A stretch of DNA of 64,000 bases from Planctomycetota bacterium (GCA_025993795.1 JAMQHL010000031.1:1-64000); one strand, 5' to 3'; positions 1-8,504 are shown, counted from the stretch's first letter. The notes: generated by a model not told the origin, from the letters alone. A program made the numbers and translations.

Positions 1-1
1 C

Positions 2-373
2 GATGCGGCCCAGCCCCAGCGGCCGCAGGGCGCAAGCACTTCAAGCGTGGCGCGGGCGTCTTGGCCTGTGTCGGCTTTGGCGGCAAGCCAAAGCAACGCC
101 ATTGGCAAGATGCCGATGCCACGCACTGATGAGCCTGCCGCGATGCAGTCCAAGTATGAGGCGCATGTGCTCGCTGCGCGGGCCTGGGCCGACGGCGACA
201 TGAAGACGCCGCCGCCCCGGTTTCCAGCCGACGTGATGGTGTGGCTGCAAGCGCACAGGCATGACCCGCATTTCGCCAACGTGCTGGCAGAGGCGTTGAG
301 GTCCAACGCACTGATTCGGGCGGCATATGAAGAGACGCTCTCCGGGGGTAGAGCGGCAACCCCGGCTGTGTAG
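2..373 (+). CDS. C-terminal part of a hypothetical protein
   Basis: The reading frame is open from the window edge, so the start lies outside; a GTG at 47 and an ATG at 155 are internal candidates. Only about 123 residues are visible. The first half is Ala/Pro/Ser-rich and looks like a linker. The last 70 residues look like a small folded helical tail (WLQAHRHDPHFANVLAEAL, then AYEETLSGG). I recognise no family. The TAG stop at 371-373 is followed at once by a perfect hairpin and a repeat cluster, so the last residues (RAATPAV) may be read from repeat-derived DNA. The opposite strand is also open here, which lowers confidence that this frame is the coding one. Confidence 0.45.
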   Translation, partial: DAAQPQRPQGASTSSVARASWPVSALAASQSNAIGKMPMPRTDEPAAMQSKYEAHVLAARAWADGDMKTPPPRFPADVMVWLQAHRHDPHFANVLAEALRSNALIRAAYEETLSGGRAATPAV

Positions 374-396
374 GCCGTGGGCGAGACGCCCACGGC
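374..396. repeat. Perfect 10-bp hairpin after the first gene
   Basis: gccgtgggcg (374-383) pairs perfectly with cgcccacggc (387-396) around the loop aga. There is no T-run after it, so a rho-independent terminator is not well supported. The core gggcg-aga-cgccc is nearly the same as the core of the three repeats that follow, so I read it as the first, slightly different member of the same palindromic element. Confidence 0.6.
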
Positions 397-399
397 TCT

Positions 400-483
400 G
401 CGGGCGGGACGCCCACACCACGCACTGCATGCGGGCGGGACGCCCACACCACCTACTGCATGCGGGCGGGACGCCCACACCAC
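400..483. repeat. Three direct GC-rich repeats with 31-bp period
   Basis: The 22-base unit gcgggcgggacgcccacacc + ac occurs at 400-421, 431-452 and 462-483, exactly 31 bases apart. The joining 9 bases are also partly conserved (gcatgc before copies two and three, and again before a degenerate start at about 491). Each unit contains the imperfect palindrome gggcgggacgccc. The cluster lies between the first gene and the UbiD-family gene. Confidence 0.75.
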
Positions 484-581
484 TCACCCCGCATGCGGGG
501 GCGGTGGCAATTTGTCGTGGCGCGATTTGCGGGGTCGTTCGCCGCTTGACCGGTGAGCGCCTTGATGCGAACAATGCGCAC

Positions 582-2525
582 ATGCCGTTTCCTGACCTGA
601 CATCCTTCATTGAGGCCCTGCGCGACGCCGGCGAGTTGCTTGAGTTTCACGAACCCGTCAGCGTTGACCAGGAAATCGCCTGCCTGTCCGACCGCATCAG
701 CAAACTTCCCGGCGGCGGCAAGGCCCTGCTGTTTCACCGGCCCACGGGCGCCGATGGCCGCGAGTACGCAGCGCCCGTGCTGATCAACGCACTGGGCAGT
801 GAAGCGCGCATTGCCATGGCGTGCGGCGTGGCCGGCTTCGATGATTTGCGTGCGCGCCTTGCGGGCCTGCTGCATACACTGCAGACGCCGCGCCGCACAC
901 TGATTGAGAAGCTGGGCGTACTGCCGACACTGAAAGAGCTGTCGGGGTTTTTTCCAAAGCACGGCAAAGGCGGGCCGTGCCAGCAGGTTGTGAAAACCGG
1001 GCAAGCCATCGACCTGGATGAAATCCCGATTCTCAAGACCTGGCCGCAGGATGGGGGCCGCTTCATTACTTACCCGCTGGTATTTACCGAGTCGCCCAAG
1101 GACGGAAAGCGCAACTGCGGCATGTATCGCATCCAGCAGTTCGACAAGCGCGTTGCCGGCTTTCACGCGCACACGCATCACACAGCCGCCGAGCACATGC
1201 GGCAGGCGCGCGCCAAGGGCCAGAGCAAGCTGCCCGCGGCAATCTGCGTCGGCGGCGAGCCCGCGCTTACGTTCAGCGCCGTTGTGCCGCTGCCGCCGGG
1301 GCTCGACGAGATGATTCTCGCGGGTTTTCTGCAGGGCTCGCCGGTCAAGATGGTGCCGTGCAAAACCGTGCCGCTGCATGTGCCCGCAAGCTGTGACTAC
1401 GTGATCGAGGGCTGGATTCACTTCGACGAGTTGCGCCGCGAAGGACCCTTTGGCGACCACACCGGCTTCTACAGCCTGGCCGATGACTACCCCACATTTC
1501 ATGTCAGTGCCATCACGCACCGCCATAAGCCAACGTACTTTGCCACCGTCGTTGGCCCGCCGCCGCAGGAAGACGCGTGGCTGACGCGGGCGATTGAGCG
1601 GCTGTTCCTGCCGCTGATGCAGCAGACGGTGCCCGAGGTCGTTGACTATCGATTGCCGTTCAGCGGCGTTGCGCACAACCTGATGCTGGTCAAGATTCAC
1701 AAGTCTTACCCTGGCCAGGCGCGAAAGGTCGCGCACGCCGTATGGGGGCTGGGCCAGGCCGCATTCACGAAAGTGATTGCCGTGATCGACCAGCATGGTC
1801 CCGCGCTGCACGACGAGGCCGCCGTTGCCGCGCACGCGCTGTCACAACTTGACGCGTCAAGCAGCTTCGAGTTCGTGCTAGGGCCGACCGAGACGCTGGA
1901 CCACGCAACGCGGGCGCTTCACTTCGGCAGCAAGGTTGCTATCGACGCCACCATGCCCATGGCCGGCGAGCCGGGCACAGGCACACAAGGCACGGGCATT
2001 ACGGGCCTTCGCGGCGACGACCGGGCGCCGGGTGCCGGTGCGATTCACCCGGCGCCCGGCCGCCGACCCGACCTGGCCGGCATTGCGCACACGCGGTCAT
2101 GGATGGCATCGGCCGACGTGTTGGCAATCGAGATCGACAAGGCCCGCGGGCACCAGGCGCGCGAGATTGCCAACCTGCTTTTCGAGCAGGCGGGTGGCGA
2201 TGCGCTGCCGCTGGTGGTGATTCTGCAAGCCGGTCTGGCCAGCCCCGGGCAGACGCAGGCGCTGGTATGGGCCACGCTGGCAAACATTGACCCGGAGCGC
2301 GACCTGATGTTCGACGAAAAGCCGGTGCAGGACAACGGTCGCTGGATGCTCAAGCGCCATCCGCGCCACATTGCCATCGATGCTACGCGCAAGGATGCCC
2401 GCGACGGGTTCATGCGCGACTGGCCCGACATGCAGGTGCATGAACCGCAAGTACTGCAACGCGCGCGCGAACTGCTGAAAGCCAAGGGTATTGAAATGCC
2501 AACGGTCTTCCTGCCGGCGCAGTAA
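582..2525 (+). CDS. UbiD-family prenylated-FMN decarboxylase
   Basis: A 647-residue member of the UbiD family, enzymes that use prenylated FMN made by a UbiX-type enzyme to decarboxylate aromatic or unsaturated acids, including the ubiquinone and menaquinone intermediates. The family signature GPFGDHTGFYS is at residues 288-298, after a region matching the UbiD N-terminal domain (DLTSFIEALRDAGEL, then SDRISKLPGGGKALLF). The frame is open upstream to 327, but residues before the ATG at 582 are Arg/Cys-rich and encoded by the repeat cluster, so 582 is preferred. The protein is longer than E. coli UbiD (about 500), partly because of a Gly/Pro/Arg-rich stretch near residue 470. No ubiX or mqn genes lie nearby, so the substrate cannot be named. 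Confidence 0.88.
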   Translation: MPFPDLTSFIEALRDAGELLEFHEPVSVDQEIACLSDRISKLPGGGKALLFHRPTGADGREYAAPVLINALGSEARIAMACGVAGFDDLRARLAGLLHTLQTPRRTLIEKLGVLPTLKELSGFFPKHGKGGPCQQVVKTGQAIDLDEIPILKTWPQDGGRFITYPLVFTESPKDGKRNCGMYRIQQFDKRVAGFHAHTHHTAAEHMRQARAKGQSKLPAAICVGGEPALTFSAVVPLPPGLDEMILAGFLQGSPVKMVPCKTVPLHVPASCDYVIEGWIHFDELRREGPFGDHTGFYSLADDYPTFHVSAITHRHKPTYFATVVGPPPQEDAWLTRAIERLFLPLMQQTVPEVVDYRLPFSGVAHNLMLVKIHKSYPGQARKVAHAVWGLGQAAFTKVIAVIDQHGPALHDEAAVAAHALSQLDASSSFEFVLGPTETLDHATRALHFGSKVAIDATMPMAGEPGTGTQGTGITGLRGDDRAPGAGAIHPAPGRRPDLAGIAHTRSWMASADVLAIEIDKARGHQAREIANLLFEQAGGDALPLVVILQAGLASPGQTQALVWATLANIDPERDLMFDEKPVQDNGRWMLKRHPRHIAIDATRKDARDGFMRDWPDMQVHEPQVLQRARELLKAKGIEMPTVFLPAQ

Positions 2526-2541
2526 CGGGTGGGCAGCCCGA

Positions 2542-4086
2542 TTACTGGATGCGCTTGCCGGAGTGCCAGTGCGCTTCTTCCAGCAGGTTGCCGGCGGCGT
2601 CGTAGGTGCGCCAGACACCGTCCTCAAGGCCGTCCACGAAGTAGCCCTTCACTGCCACGACGCCATCTTCGTGAAACTCGCGCCAGATGCCGTGTCGAAC
2701 ATCCGCGCCGGCCTGCACGCGCACCGTCCATTCCGCTTTGCGGCCATCGCGGCCGTTCGGCCCCTGGCGCAACTGCACGCGTTCTTCCCGAAAGAAAAAC
2801 TCCTCGCTGGCCATCATGCCGGCGGAGTAGCTGCGCCTGATGATGACGCTGCCGTCGGTGTCGTACTCAATCCAGTCGTTGTGGCGGGCGTCTTCCTGGT
2901 ACTGGCCTTCCATGCTTGTTGTGCCGTCCGGGTACCACTCACGCCAGATGCCCGTCTTGCGGCCCGCTTGATAGGCGCCCTCACGCATCTTCTCGCTGTT
3001 CGGGTGCCACCAGGTCCAGGTGCCGGTCCGCATGCCCTGGTCATACTGGCCCGCAAACGACTTGGCCTTGGTGCGGTAAAGCCCATAGGTTTCGCCATGG
3101 GCATGCCCGCCAACGTAGGTCTCATTCAACTGCTCGGCGCCGTTGTCATGAAACGTCACCCAGAGCCCCTCTTTGCGGCCGCTGACATAGCTGCCGCGCG
3201 ACTTGCTGCGGCCGCTGTCGTACCACGAATACCAGTCGCCTTTGGGCGTGCCGTTGTCCCATGACTCGCTGGAGGCCTGTATGCCGCCAGAGTACCAGGT
3301 GATCCAGTCGCCATCCTTCTCGCCGGCGACGTAGTTGCCCTCGACCGCCTTGTCGCCGTTGTTGTGCCATTCGAGGTACTCGCCGACCGGAACGTCGTTC
3401 TCATAGCGCGCCTGGCTTGCGCGGTTTCCGTTTTCGTGCCACCCCTGCCACTCGCCGCTGCGCAGCCCGTTTTCATATGCACCCAGGGCCTTCTTGGCCC
3501 CGGTTGCAAAAAACTCCTTGAACGGGCCGTGCAACACCTCACCCCCGTCGATGCCGCGCTTGATGCCCCACTCGGCCTTGGTCATGCCGTTGTCGTATTT
3601 CTCGGTACGGGTGCTGCTGTCCGCCGCCGTGTTGATCGATGTGGCGGCACGGTGGTCGCGGCCGATGATCTGCCACGCAATGACTGCAAAAATCGCCAGG
3701 CACCCAAGCAGCGCAAACGCGCCGATCGCCCACGTCTTGGCGGCTGTGCTCACTTTCTTGCGCTGCGGCGCGGCGCGATACATCCCGCTGGACAGCATCT
3801 GCGAGGTTTCCCGCATACGCTGAACATCGCGCGACTGGCCGTCCTCGTCTTTGAGGTACGAGTCGGCCTTTGACTCAAGGTCTTCCAGCTGGTGGCTGCC
3901 TGAGTCCGTAACCAGCCGGCCCTTCATGGCAATTGCCAGCTCCGGCGGCTTCTCGGCACATTTATAGAGGTAGACGTCGGTGATGAGCTGCTCGCAGAGC
4001 ATGCACATCGCCGTCTCTTTGAGGCGGTGCTCGGCAACCTTCTGCTTGCGGTTGCAGTGAGGACAGGTGATCTCGACTGCTGCCAA
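2542..4086 (-). CDS. Zinc-ribbon membrane protein with YwqK/MORN-like repeats
   Basis: The 514-residue protein has three parts. Residues 1-40 form a zinc-ribbon with cysteines at 8, 11, 28 and 31 (CPHC and CMLC). Residues about 119-141 form one transmembrane helix. From about residue 165 to the end there are roughly eleven degenerate 23-residue repeats of the kind NG-x3-G-x-W-x2-W-x2-NG, the MORN_2-like repeat of YwqK-family proteins. Known proteins with this repeat include proposed immunity or antitoxin proteins, but function is mostly unproven. The next gene upstream on the same strand (4293-4706) shares the zinc-ribbon with identical cysteine positions. The orientation of the repeats across the membrane is not evident. 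It ends 17 bases from the convergent UbiD gene. Confidence 0.85.
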   Translation of the reverse strand: MAAVEITCPHCNRKQKVAEHRLKETAMCMLCEQLITDVYLYKCAEKPPELAIAMKGRLVTDSGSHQLEDLESKADSYLKDEDGQSRDVQRMRETSQMLSSGMYRAAPQRKKVSTAAKTWAIGAFALLGCLAIFAVIAWQIIGRDHRAATSINTAADSSTRTEKYDNGMTKAEWGIKRGIDGGEVLHGPFKEFFATGAKKALGAYENGLRSGEWQGWHENGNRASQARYENDVPVGEYLEWHNNGDKAVEGNYVAGEKDGDWITWYSGGIQASSESWDNGTPKGDWYSWYDSGRSKSRGSYVSGRKEGLWVTFHDNGAEQLNETYVGGHAHGETYGLYRTKAKSFAGQYDQGMRTGTWTWWHPNSEKMREGAYQAGRKTGIWREWYPDGTTSMEGQYQEDARHNDWIEYDTDGSVIIRRSYSAGMMASEEFFFREERVQLRQGPNGRDGRKAEWTVRVQAGADVRHGIWREFHEDGVVAVKGYFVDGLEDGVWRTYDAAGNLLEEAHWHSGKRIQ

Positions 4087-4292
4087 CGGGAACTCCGCTC
4101 GCTGTGGGCATGGCTGCTGTGTAAGTCAGGCGCCGAAACCAGCACGCCTGAACTAGCCAGCTTATCACCCAACCGGGTAGCTGCCGCACTTCGCAAGCCG
4201 GATATTGTGCATTGTAGCGGTTTGATTGCGAGGGAGAAATCGCAATTGAACGCCCACAGTTGCGACACTCGGACGCGCAGACGCGTCTGCGA

Positions 4293-4706
4293 CTACATCA
4301 TGGGCAGCACAACCCAGAACAGAATCGACCCCAACCCCGCCAGAATCAGCACGGCAACCAGGATAATCCACAGCACGCTCTGGCGTTTGTCGGCCAGCTT
4401 ATGCTCTTCATACTCTGCCGAGTAATCGCCGACCTGCATGCTGCCGGGTGCCCAGCTGTCCTTCTCAAAATCGCCGCCGTAGGCCTCACTGGCGGCCACA
4501 ATCTCGCTGAGATTGGTGATGCCCGACGCGCTGATGATTTTTCCATGCAGCGGAATGGCAAGCTGCGGCGCGCCCTTCTTCTTGTGCAGGAACGGGTCGT
4601 CAATCGTCCCGCGGCACACCATGCAAAGCCACGGCTCCTGAAGCCGGCTTTCCGGCACAGCCTGCAGGCGCCGGCAGTGGGGGCAGATGACGTCAACCTT
4701 TGCCAT
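4293..4706 (-). CDS. Small zinc-ribbon single-helix membrane protein
   Basis: This 137-residue protein has a zinc-ribbon with cysteines at 8, 11, 28 and 31 (CPHC, CMVC) and a C-terminal transmembrane helix at about 112-134 ending at the C terminus. Its first 70 residues align with those of the neighbouring 2542-4086 protein, including the motif E/P-x-L-A-I-x-x-x-G-K/R, so the two are paralogues that differ by the repeat domain. It lies 206 bases upstream of that gene on the same strand. The C-terminal position of the helix makes it look like a tail-anchored form with the zinc-ribbon in the cytoplasm; this is inference. Confidence 0.75.
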   Translation of the reverse strand: MAKVDVICPHCRRLQAVPESRLQEPWLCMVCRGTIDDPFLHKKKGAPQLAIPLHGKIISASGITNLSEIVAASEAYGGDFEKDSWAPGSMQVGDYSAEYEEHKLADKRQSVLWIILVAVLILAGLGSILFWVVLPMM

Positions 4707-4758
4707 GGCGTGGCAATTCTAATCCCGGGTGCCGTGTAAGGAATGCTGAATCGTCGGC

Positions 4759-6027
4759 CTACTTCGCCGGGGCTTTGGCTGGCGGCGGATACGGGTCGGC
4801 CTTGGCCTCATCCATGCTGCGCGGTTGCGCATACTGAGGGCGCGAACGTGCCAGCAGCACCGCATCGCCCTTTGCCGGCACATGCAGCGGAATATTGCGC
4901 TGTCGCAGGTCAGCCATCTCGCTGCCACGGGCATCAAAAAAGCGCAACTCAACCAGGTGGTCGCCTTCAGGCAGCTTGGCCAGCATCAGGTGCGTCTCGC
5001 CGGGCAGCAGCACGTTTCCGCGTGTATCGGCCGATGCGTTTGCAAGCAAACCGGCAATCAGCAGGGCCGCGCCGATGCCCGCCGTGATTGCGCCGGCTGT
5101 CTTGTTGCCGCTGCGGTACAGCACGCCGCCCACAGCCATCGCGCTTGCGCCGACGGCGATGGTGGCGGTCTTGGCAATTGCCTTGCCCTTGAGAATGTCG
5201 TCCATGACGCGGCCGCCGCGGGTGATTGCCTGGAAGAAAGTGTCACCGATCTTGTATGCGCGGCCCAGGCTTTCGCCGTTGACCAGCACTTCAACATAGC
5301 TCTCGCGATACTCGCCCTGGTTGATGACGCGCACGCTGTTGTGATGGCCTTCGGCAGTGAAGTAGGGCCCGACACCCAACTCAAGCATCATGACGGTGTT
5401 GGCATCTTTCTGGGCGTCCAGGTTGAACCATGGACAGTTCGGGTCAAAGTTTGCGGGCTCTTTGGGCAGGCGCAGCAACTCATCAAGCATCATCTTTGCG
5501 CCGCTTTCGTCGCCGCGGGCCAGGAAGGCGCGAATGCGCATGATGAATGTGGGCAGCCAGTCGGCAGCGTATTCGCCGATCTTCAGGTCGCCGGTATCCA
5601 CGTACAGCGCGTTCTTGAAGCACGCAATCGAGTTCTCGCGGTCGCCCATCATGTAGTAGAGCATGCCCAGATACCACGAGTTGAAGGCTCGCTCGTAGGG
5701 GTCACCCATCCAGAACTTCATGCGTTCGCTGAAGATCTGGGCGTCGCTGACGTTGCCGCCCTCGCTGAGGTTCATGGTGTTCCACGACCGAAGATAATCG
5801 TCGCGGGCGCTTTTCCAGTACCCCAGGCCCATCTTTGCGTGGGCACGGAAGTTCAGGATCAATGTCTTGTCGCGGTCCGGAAACTGGTTGATGTCGCGAG
5901 TATCGGTCATCACCTTCTGGTACCCGCCTTCAATCATGGCTTGGCGGGCGTCGTATACAGAGCTGCACCCGGCGCCAAGAGACAGCACGGCAAGCAGCAC
6001 CAGAATCAATGGGTTGCGCAACATCAT
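4759..6027 (-). CDS. Lipoprotein with TPR-like region, COG3014-like
   Basis: A 422-residue predicted lipoprotein. The start at 6027 (MMLRNPLILVLL) gives a signal peptide and lipobox ending LGAG-C; the frame extends further back without a convincing ribosome site. After the signal come helical TPR-like segments (DPYERAFNSWYLGMLYYMMGDRENS and similar), then a small beta-type domain, then an alanine/glycine-rich hydrophobic stretch (about 290-335) that may insert in a membrane, and a Pro/Ala-rich end. The arrangement resembles COG3014 lipoproteins, which in other bacteria sit beside LpoB-like genes; here the upstream neighbour 6094-6717 is exactly such a gene. The family call is from memory of sequence style. 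Confidence 0.7.
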   Translation of the reverse strand: MMLRNPLILVLLAVLSLGAGCSSVYDARQAMIEGGYQKVMTDTRDINQFPDRDKTLILNFRAHAKMGLGYWKSARDDYLRSWNTMNLSEGGNVSDAQIFSERMKFWMGDPYERAFNSWYLGMLYYMMGDRENSIACFKNALYVDTGDLKIGEYAADWLPTFIMRIRAFLARGDESGAKMMLDELLRLPKEPANFDPNCPWFNLDAQKDANTVMMLELGVGPYFTAEGHHNSVRVINQGEYRESYVEVLVNGESLGRAYKIGDTFFQAITRGGRVMDDILKGKAIAKTATIAVGASAMAVGGVLYRSGNKTAGAITAGIGAALLIAGLLANASADTRGNVLLPGETHLMLAKLPEGDHLVELRFFDARGSEMADLRQRNIPLHVPAKGDAVLLARSRPQYAQPRSMDEAKADPYPPPAKAPAK

Positions 6028-6059
6028 GGTGAACACCGTCCCGGCCCCGGGAAGCAACG

Positions 6060-6083
6060 CGGGGGCCGCGTTGGCGGCCCCCC
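6060..6083 (-). other. Intercistronic hairpin in the lipoprotein operon
   Basis: gggggccgc (6061-6069) and gcggccccc (6074-6082) form a perfect 9-bp stem with loop gttg, between the LpoB-like gene and the downstream lipoprotein gene. It has no T-run in the direction of transcription, so it is more likely an mRNA-stability or partial-attenuation hairpin than a terminator. Confidence 0.45.
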
Positions 6084-6093
6084 TTAGAATCGC

Positions 6094-6717
6094 TTATCGG
6101 TAAACCGCGTTCGTGTCTGAAACGCGGCGGATGTCGCGGCTGCTCTTGAAAATCAGCTCGCTGGTTTCGGTGTCAATGAACTCGTAGCTGTACTTGACGG
6201 TGTCGTCGCTGGTCTCACCGTCGGTGACCGAAAGCGAAGTGAACTTGGCGCGCAGGAAGTAGTCGGCGCCCAGCTTGGTGCGGCGGCCGGTGCGGTCGGT
6301 GTACTCGCCTGCTTCTTTCTCGATCTTTTCGCGCTCAACTTCGCTGAGCACTTCCGATTCGCGAATCACAAAGCGCATCTGGTCGCGGGTGAACACTTCG
6401 TTCAGGGCGGTCAGCAGGTCTTCCTGGAAGTACTCGGTGATTTCAGGAAAGCGCGTGTTGTTGGTCGGCGTGATCAGCGCGACGATCGGCGGCTCTTTGT
6501 AGTCAGCCTTGAAGTTCTCAATCAGCTTCTGCCGCTTCACTTCTTTCACGATGTAGGCCGTGACTTCTTTGGCGTCGGCGGCGTAGGGACCGCTGTGTTC
6601 TACACCCTCTTCGTCGTCATCGACGTCCACCTTGGTGGACTGGCGGCATCCCGTTCCGTAGCCGCTGGCCAAGGCAACAAACCCAATCATCATCAGAATC
6701 GTCAGAAAGCTGCGCAT
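6094..6717 (-). CDS. LpoB-like outer-membrane lipoprotein
   Basis: The 207-residue product has a signal peptide with a Cys near residue 24 (GYGTGC), an acidic linker (DVDDDEEG), and a domain with the hallmarks of the LpoB family: PPIVALITPTNNT, a helix over FQEDLLTALNE, LGADYFLRAKFTSLS and the ending SYEFIDTETSELIFKSSRDI. In enterobacteria LpoB activates the peptidoglycan synthase PBP1b from the outer membrane; in other phyla this family is uncharacterised. An AAGGAA ribosome site sits 7 bases before the ATG at 6717, which favours it over the ATG at 6723. It is first in an apparent two-gene operon with the COG3014-like lipoprotein. Confidence 0.75.
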   Translation of the reverse strand: MRSFLTILMMIGFVALASGYGTGCRQSTKVDVDDDEEGVEHSGPYAADAKEVTAYIVKEVKRQKLIENFKADYKEPPIVALITPTNNTRFPEITEYFQEDLLTALNEVFTRDQMRFVIRESEVLSEVEREKIEKEAGEYTDRTGRRTKLGADYFLRAKFTSLSVTDGETSDDTVKYSYEFIDTETSELIFKSSRDIRRVSDTNAVYR

Positions 6718-7035
6718 GTTCATTTCCTTAAGTAAGAGGGCCCCTGCTGAGCGCCTGATAGGGTAGCCTCGCGCGTTTCCAGTGCAAGCGCAGGCTCGCC
6801 TCCGCCGTTCTTCAGCTTGGAAGCGACCGGCGCAATCTACGCGACCAACTGACGTCCACTGGCTGCTCAGATCACACAGAACAGGCCTGCCCGGGCGATC
6901 TGCGCAATCTGTGGACTGTAGTTTGACGGGGCCGCCACAGGTGCCACGTCAAGTTGCCCCGCTTCGTTGGCAATGCATCTGGCAGCGCCTCGTGCGGTCT
7001 GGACTTGCCGGCCCCAATGCAGTCTAGTCGTGCCC
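6718..7035. other. Divergent intergenic region, no gene seen
   Basis: These 318 bases separate two divergently transcribed genes and must hold both promoters. I see no convincing small ORF with a ribosome site, no RNA gene, and no strong sigma-70 hexamer pair. A candidate frame at 6782-7027 is Arg/Ser-rich and lacks a ribosome site, and I do not call it. Confidence 0.5.
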
Positions 7036-8061
7036 ATGGAACCTGATTTCAAGCAACTCACCAACGAACAACTGACTGTGCCTGAATCGGCGCGCGGCCA
7101 ACGCCTTGACCGTTACCTCGCCGCTGAGTGGCCGCACTATTCCCGCACGCTGCTGGCCTCGCTGATCAAGGATGGCCACGTCGCCGTCGCCGGCCTCGCT
7201 GCCAGCAAAGTCAAGCCGTCACTCAAGCTCGAAACCGGCATGCAGGTCACGGTGCAGCGCCCCACTATGGCCGAGCTTGAGCTTACGCCTGAGGACATTC
7301 CGCTGGACGTGCTGTTTGAGGACGACGCCATCATTGTCATCAACAAGCCGACGGACCTGCCCGTCCACCCCCCCAAGGCCGGGCGCGGTGGCACGCTGGC
7401 CAATGCGCTGCTGTTTCATGTGCAGAAGCTGTCACGGCCTGACCCGATTCGCCCGGGCATAGTGCACCGCCTGGATGCAGACACCAGCGGCGTGATCGTG
7501 TGCGCCAAAGATGAAAGCGCACACTTTCTGCTGGCCAAGCAATTTGAGCAGCGCACCGTCGAGAAGGAATACCTGGCGATCGTGCGCGGCCGCATGAAAC
7601 ACGAAAGCGGCGTCATCGAATTCGCCATCGGGCGCCACCCCGACCACTACGAAATGCAGCGCGTTCACGCCGAAGGCAAACCCGCCACCACTGACTGGAT
7701 CGTGCTCGAAACCTTCAAGCGTTTCAGTTATCTGCGCCTCAAGCCGCGCACCGGCCGCACACACCAGTTGCGTGTGCATATGGCTGCGATCAATCACCCG
7801 ATTGTCGGCGACCGGCTATATTCGCGCAAGCCGCCCCTGACAGTCAGCGAAATCGCTGGCCGCAAGCCCGAACCCGGCGAAGCTCCGCTGATCGCGCGGC
7901 AGGCCCTGCACGCCACAACGCTGTCTTTCGACCACCCGCGCACCGGTGAGCGCCTGACATTCGAGGCACCGATGCCGCAGGATATGGCACGCACGCTTGA
8001 GGCCTTGCGCGCAGGCCCTCGTGGACCCAGCAAAGGCGAAGAAGCCGACGACGGTGAGTAA
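7036..8061 (+). CDS. RluA-family rRNA/tRNA pseudouridine synthase
   Basis: A 341-residue enzyme that converts uridine to pseudouridine in structured RNA. An N-terminal S4 RNA-binding domain (about 18-75: GQRLDRYLAAEWPHYSRTLL) precedes the catalytic domain, with the motif HRLDADTSG at 144-152 and the catalytic Asp at 147, then the late family motif GRTHQLRVH. Length fits RluC/RluD proteins. The ATG at 7036 is chosen because it directly precedes the S4 domain; the frame is open to 6967 but those residues have no similarity to the family. The exact target position cannot be told. It stands alone, 192 bases before the next gene. Confidence 0.93.
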   Translation: MEPDFKQLTNEQLTVPESARGQRLDRYLAAEWPHYSRTLLASLIKDGHVAVAGLAASKVKPSLKLETGMQVTVQRPTMAELELTPEDIPLDVLFEDDAIIVINKPTDLPVHPPKAGRGGTLANALLFHVQKLSRPDPIRPGIVHRLDADTSGVIVCAKDESAHFLLAKQFEQRTVEKEYLAIVRGRMKHESGVIEFAIGRHPDHYEMQRVHAEGKPATTDWIVLETFKRFSYLRLKPRTGRTHQLRVHMAAINHPIVGDRLYSRKPPLTVSEIAGRKPEPGEAPLIARQALHATTLSFDHPRTGERLTFEAPMPQDMARTLEALRAGPRGPSKGEEADDGE

Positions 8062-8252
8062 CGGTAATTTACACCCATGTCCAATTCTGACATCAGGCCC
8101 TTACGGGGCGATTCGCGCCGCTTCGCGTAACTCATTATTCCTGAAAAGGTTGCGTATCGCACTGAGCGCATGCCGATGATTGGCACGACTGACGCTTTAC
8201 CGCGCACAGGAGTGCTCGGAATTCAAAACCAACAATCGACAGGAGTTACGCC

Positions 8253-8390
8253 ATGAAGAAGTTCGCTCTGCTTGCACTGGTTCTCGCTTTCGGTGGTCTG
8301 ATGCTCGCTGGTTGCCCGGACAACAAGCCGGCCAACACGCCCAAGACCAACGAAGCGCCCAAGACCAACGAAGCGCCCAAGACCAACTAG
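8253..8390 (+). CDS. Tiny lipoprotein with tandem KTNEAP repeats
   Basis: A 45-residue gene. AGGAG lies 7 bases before the ATG. The product starts MKKFALLALVLAFGGLMLAG and continues with Cys21, a clear lipobox (LMLAG-C). The mature part is only about 25 residues: PDNKPANTP followed by KTNEAP units from 18-base tandem repeats at about 8338-8387. This is the style of small, abundant envelope lipoproteins and entericidin-like peptides, but I recognise no family. A strong terminator follows 22 bases after the stop, so it is a single-gene unit. Confidence 0.8.
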   Translation: MKKFALLALVLAFGGLMLAGCPDNKPANTPKTNEAPKTNEAPKTN

Positions 8391-8411
8391 TTTCGCTGCT
8401 CGAAAGAGCTT

Positions 8412-8445
8412 GAACCGGGAGGCTTGCCTCCCGGTTTCATTTTTT
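8412..8445 (+). terminator. Rho-independent terminator
   Basis: aaccgggagg (8413-8422) pairs perfectly with cctcccggtt (8427-8436) around cttg, followed by ttcatttttt. It ends the tiny lipoprotein transcript. The T-run abuts the promoter-like motif of the next gene. Confidence 0.9.
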
Positions 8446-8448
8446 CCC

Positions 8449-8475
8449 GTGAGACTACCTGCGCACACGCGACTA
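8449..8475 (+). promoter_or_regulatory. Promoter-like motif shared with 59567
   Basis: gtgagac, 13 bases, then gcgacta, followed by ccccca; the next ATG is 30 bases downstream. The same two heptamers with the same spacing occur at 59567-59593 before another secreted-protein gene. The halves look like ECF-type boxes (TGAGAC, CGACTA), although the spacing is a little short for that class. Confidence 0.5.
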
Positions 8476-8504
8476 CCCCCACACTGACGACCTTTGGAGA
8501 TGAC

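Noticed and set aside
400-483. Regularly spaced repeats resembling a CRISPR array
   Set aside because: The 31-base period has only 9 bases between the 22-base units and those are also partly conserved, so there are no spacers; no cas genes are near.
453-1835. Long open frame on the minus strand across the UbiD gene
   Set aside because: It is the GC-driven shadow of the UbiD-family gene, whose own frame carries family motifs throughout.
4825-6087. 420-codon plus-strand frame opposite the lipoprotein gene
   Set aside because: The minus strand has a signal peptide and lipobox; the plus-strand frame has no family features and no ribosome site.
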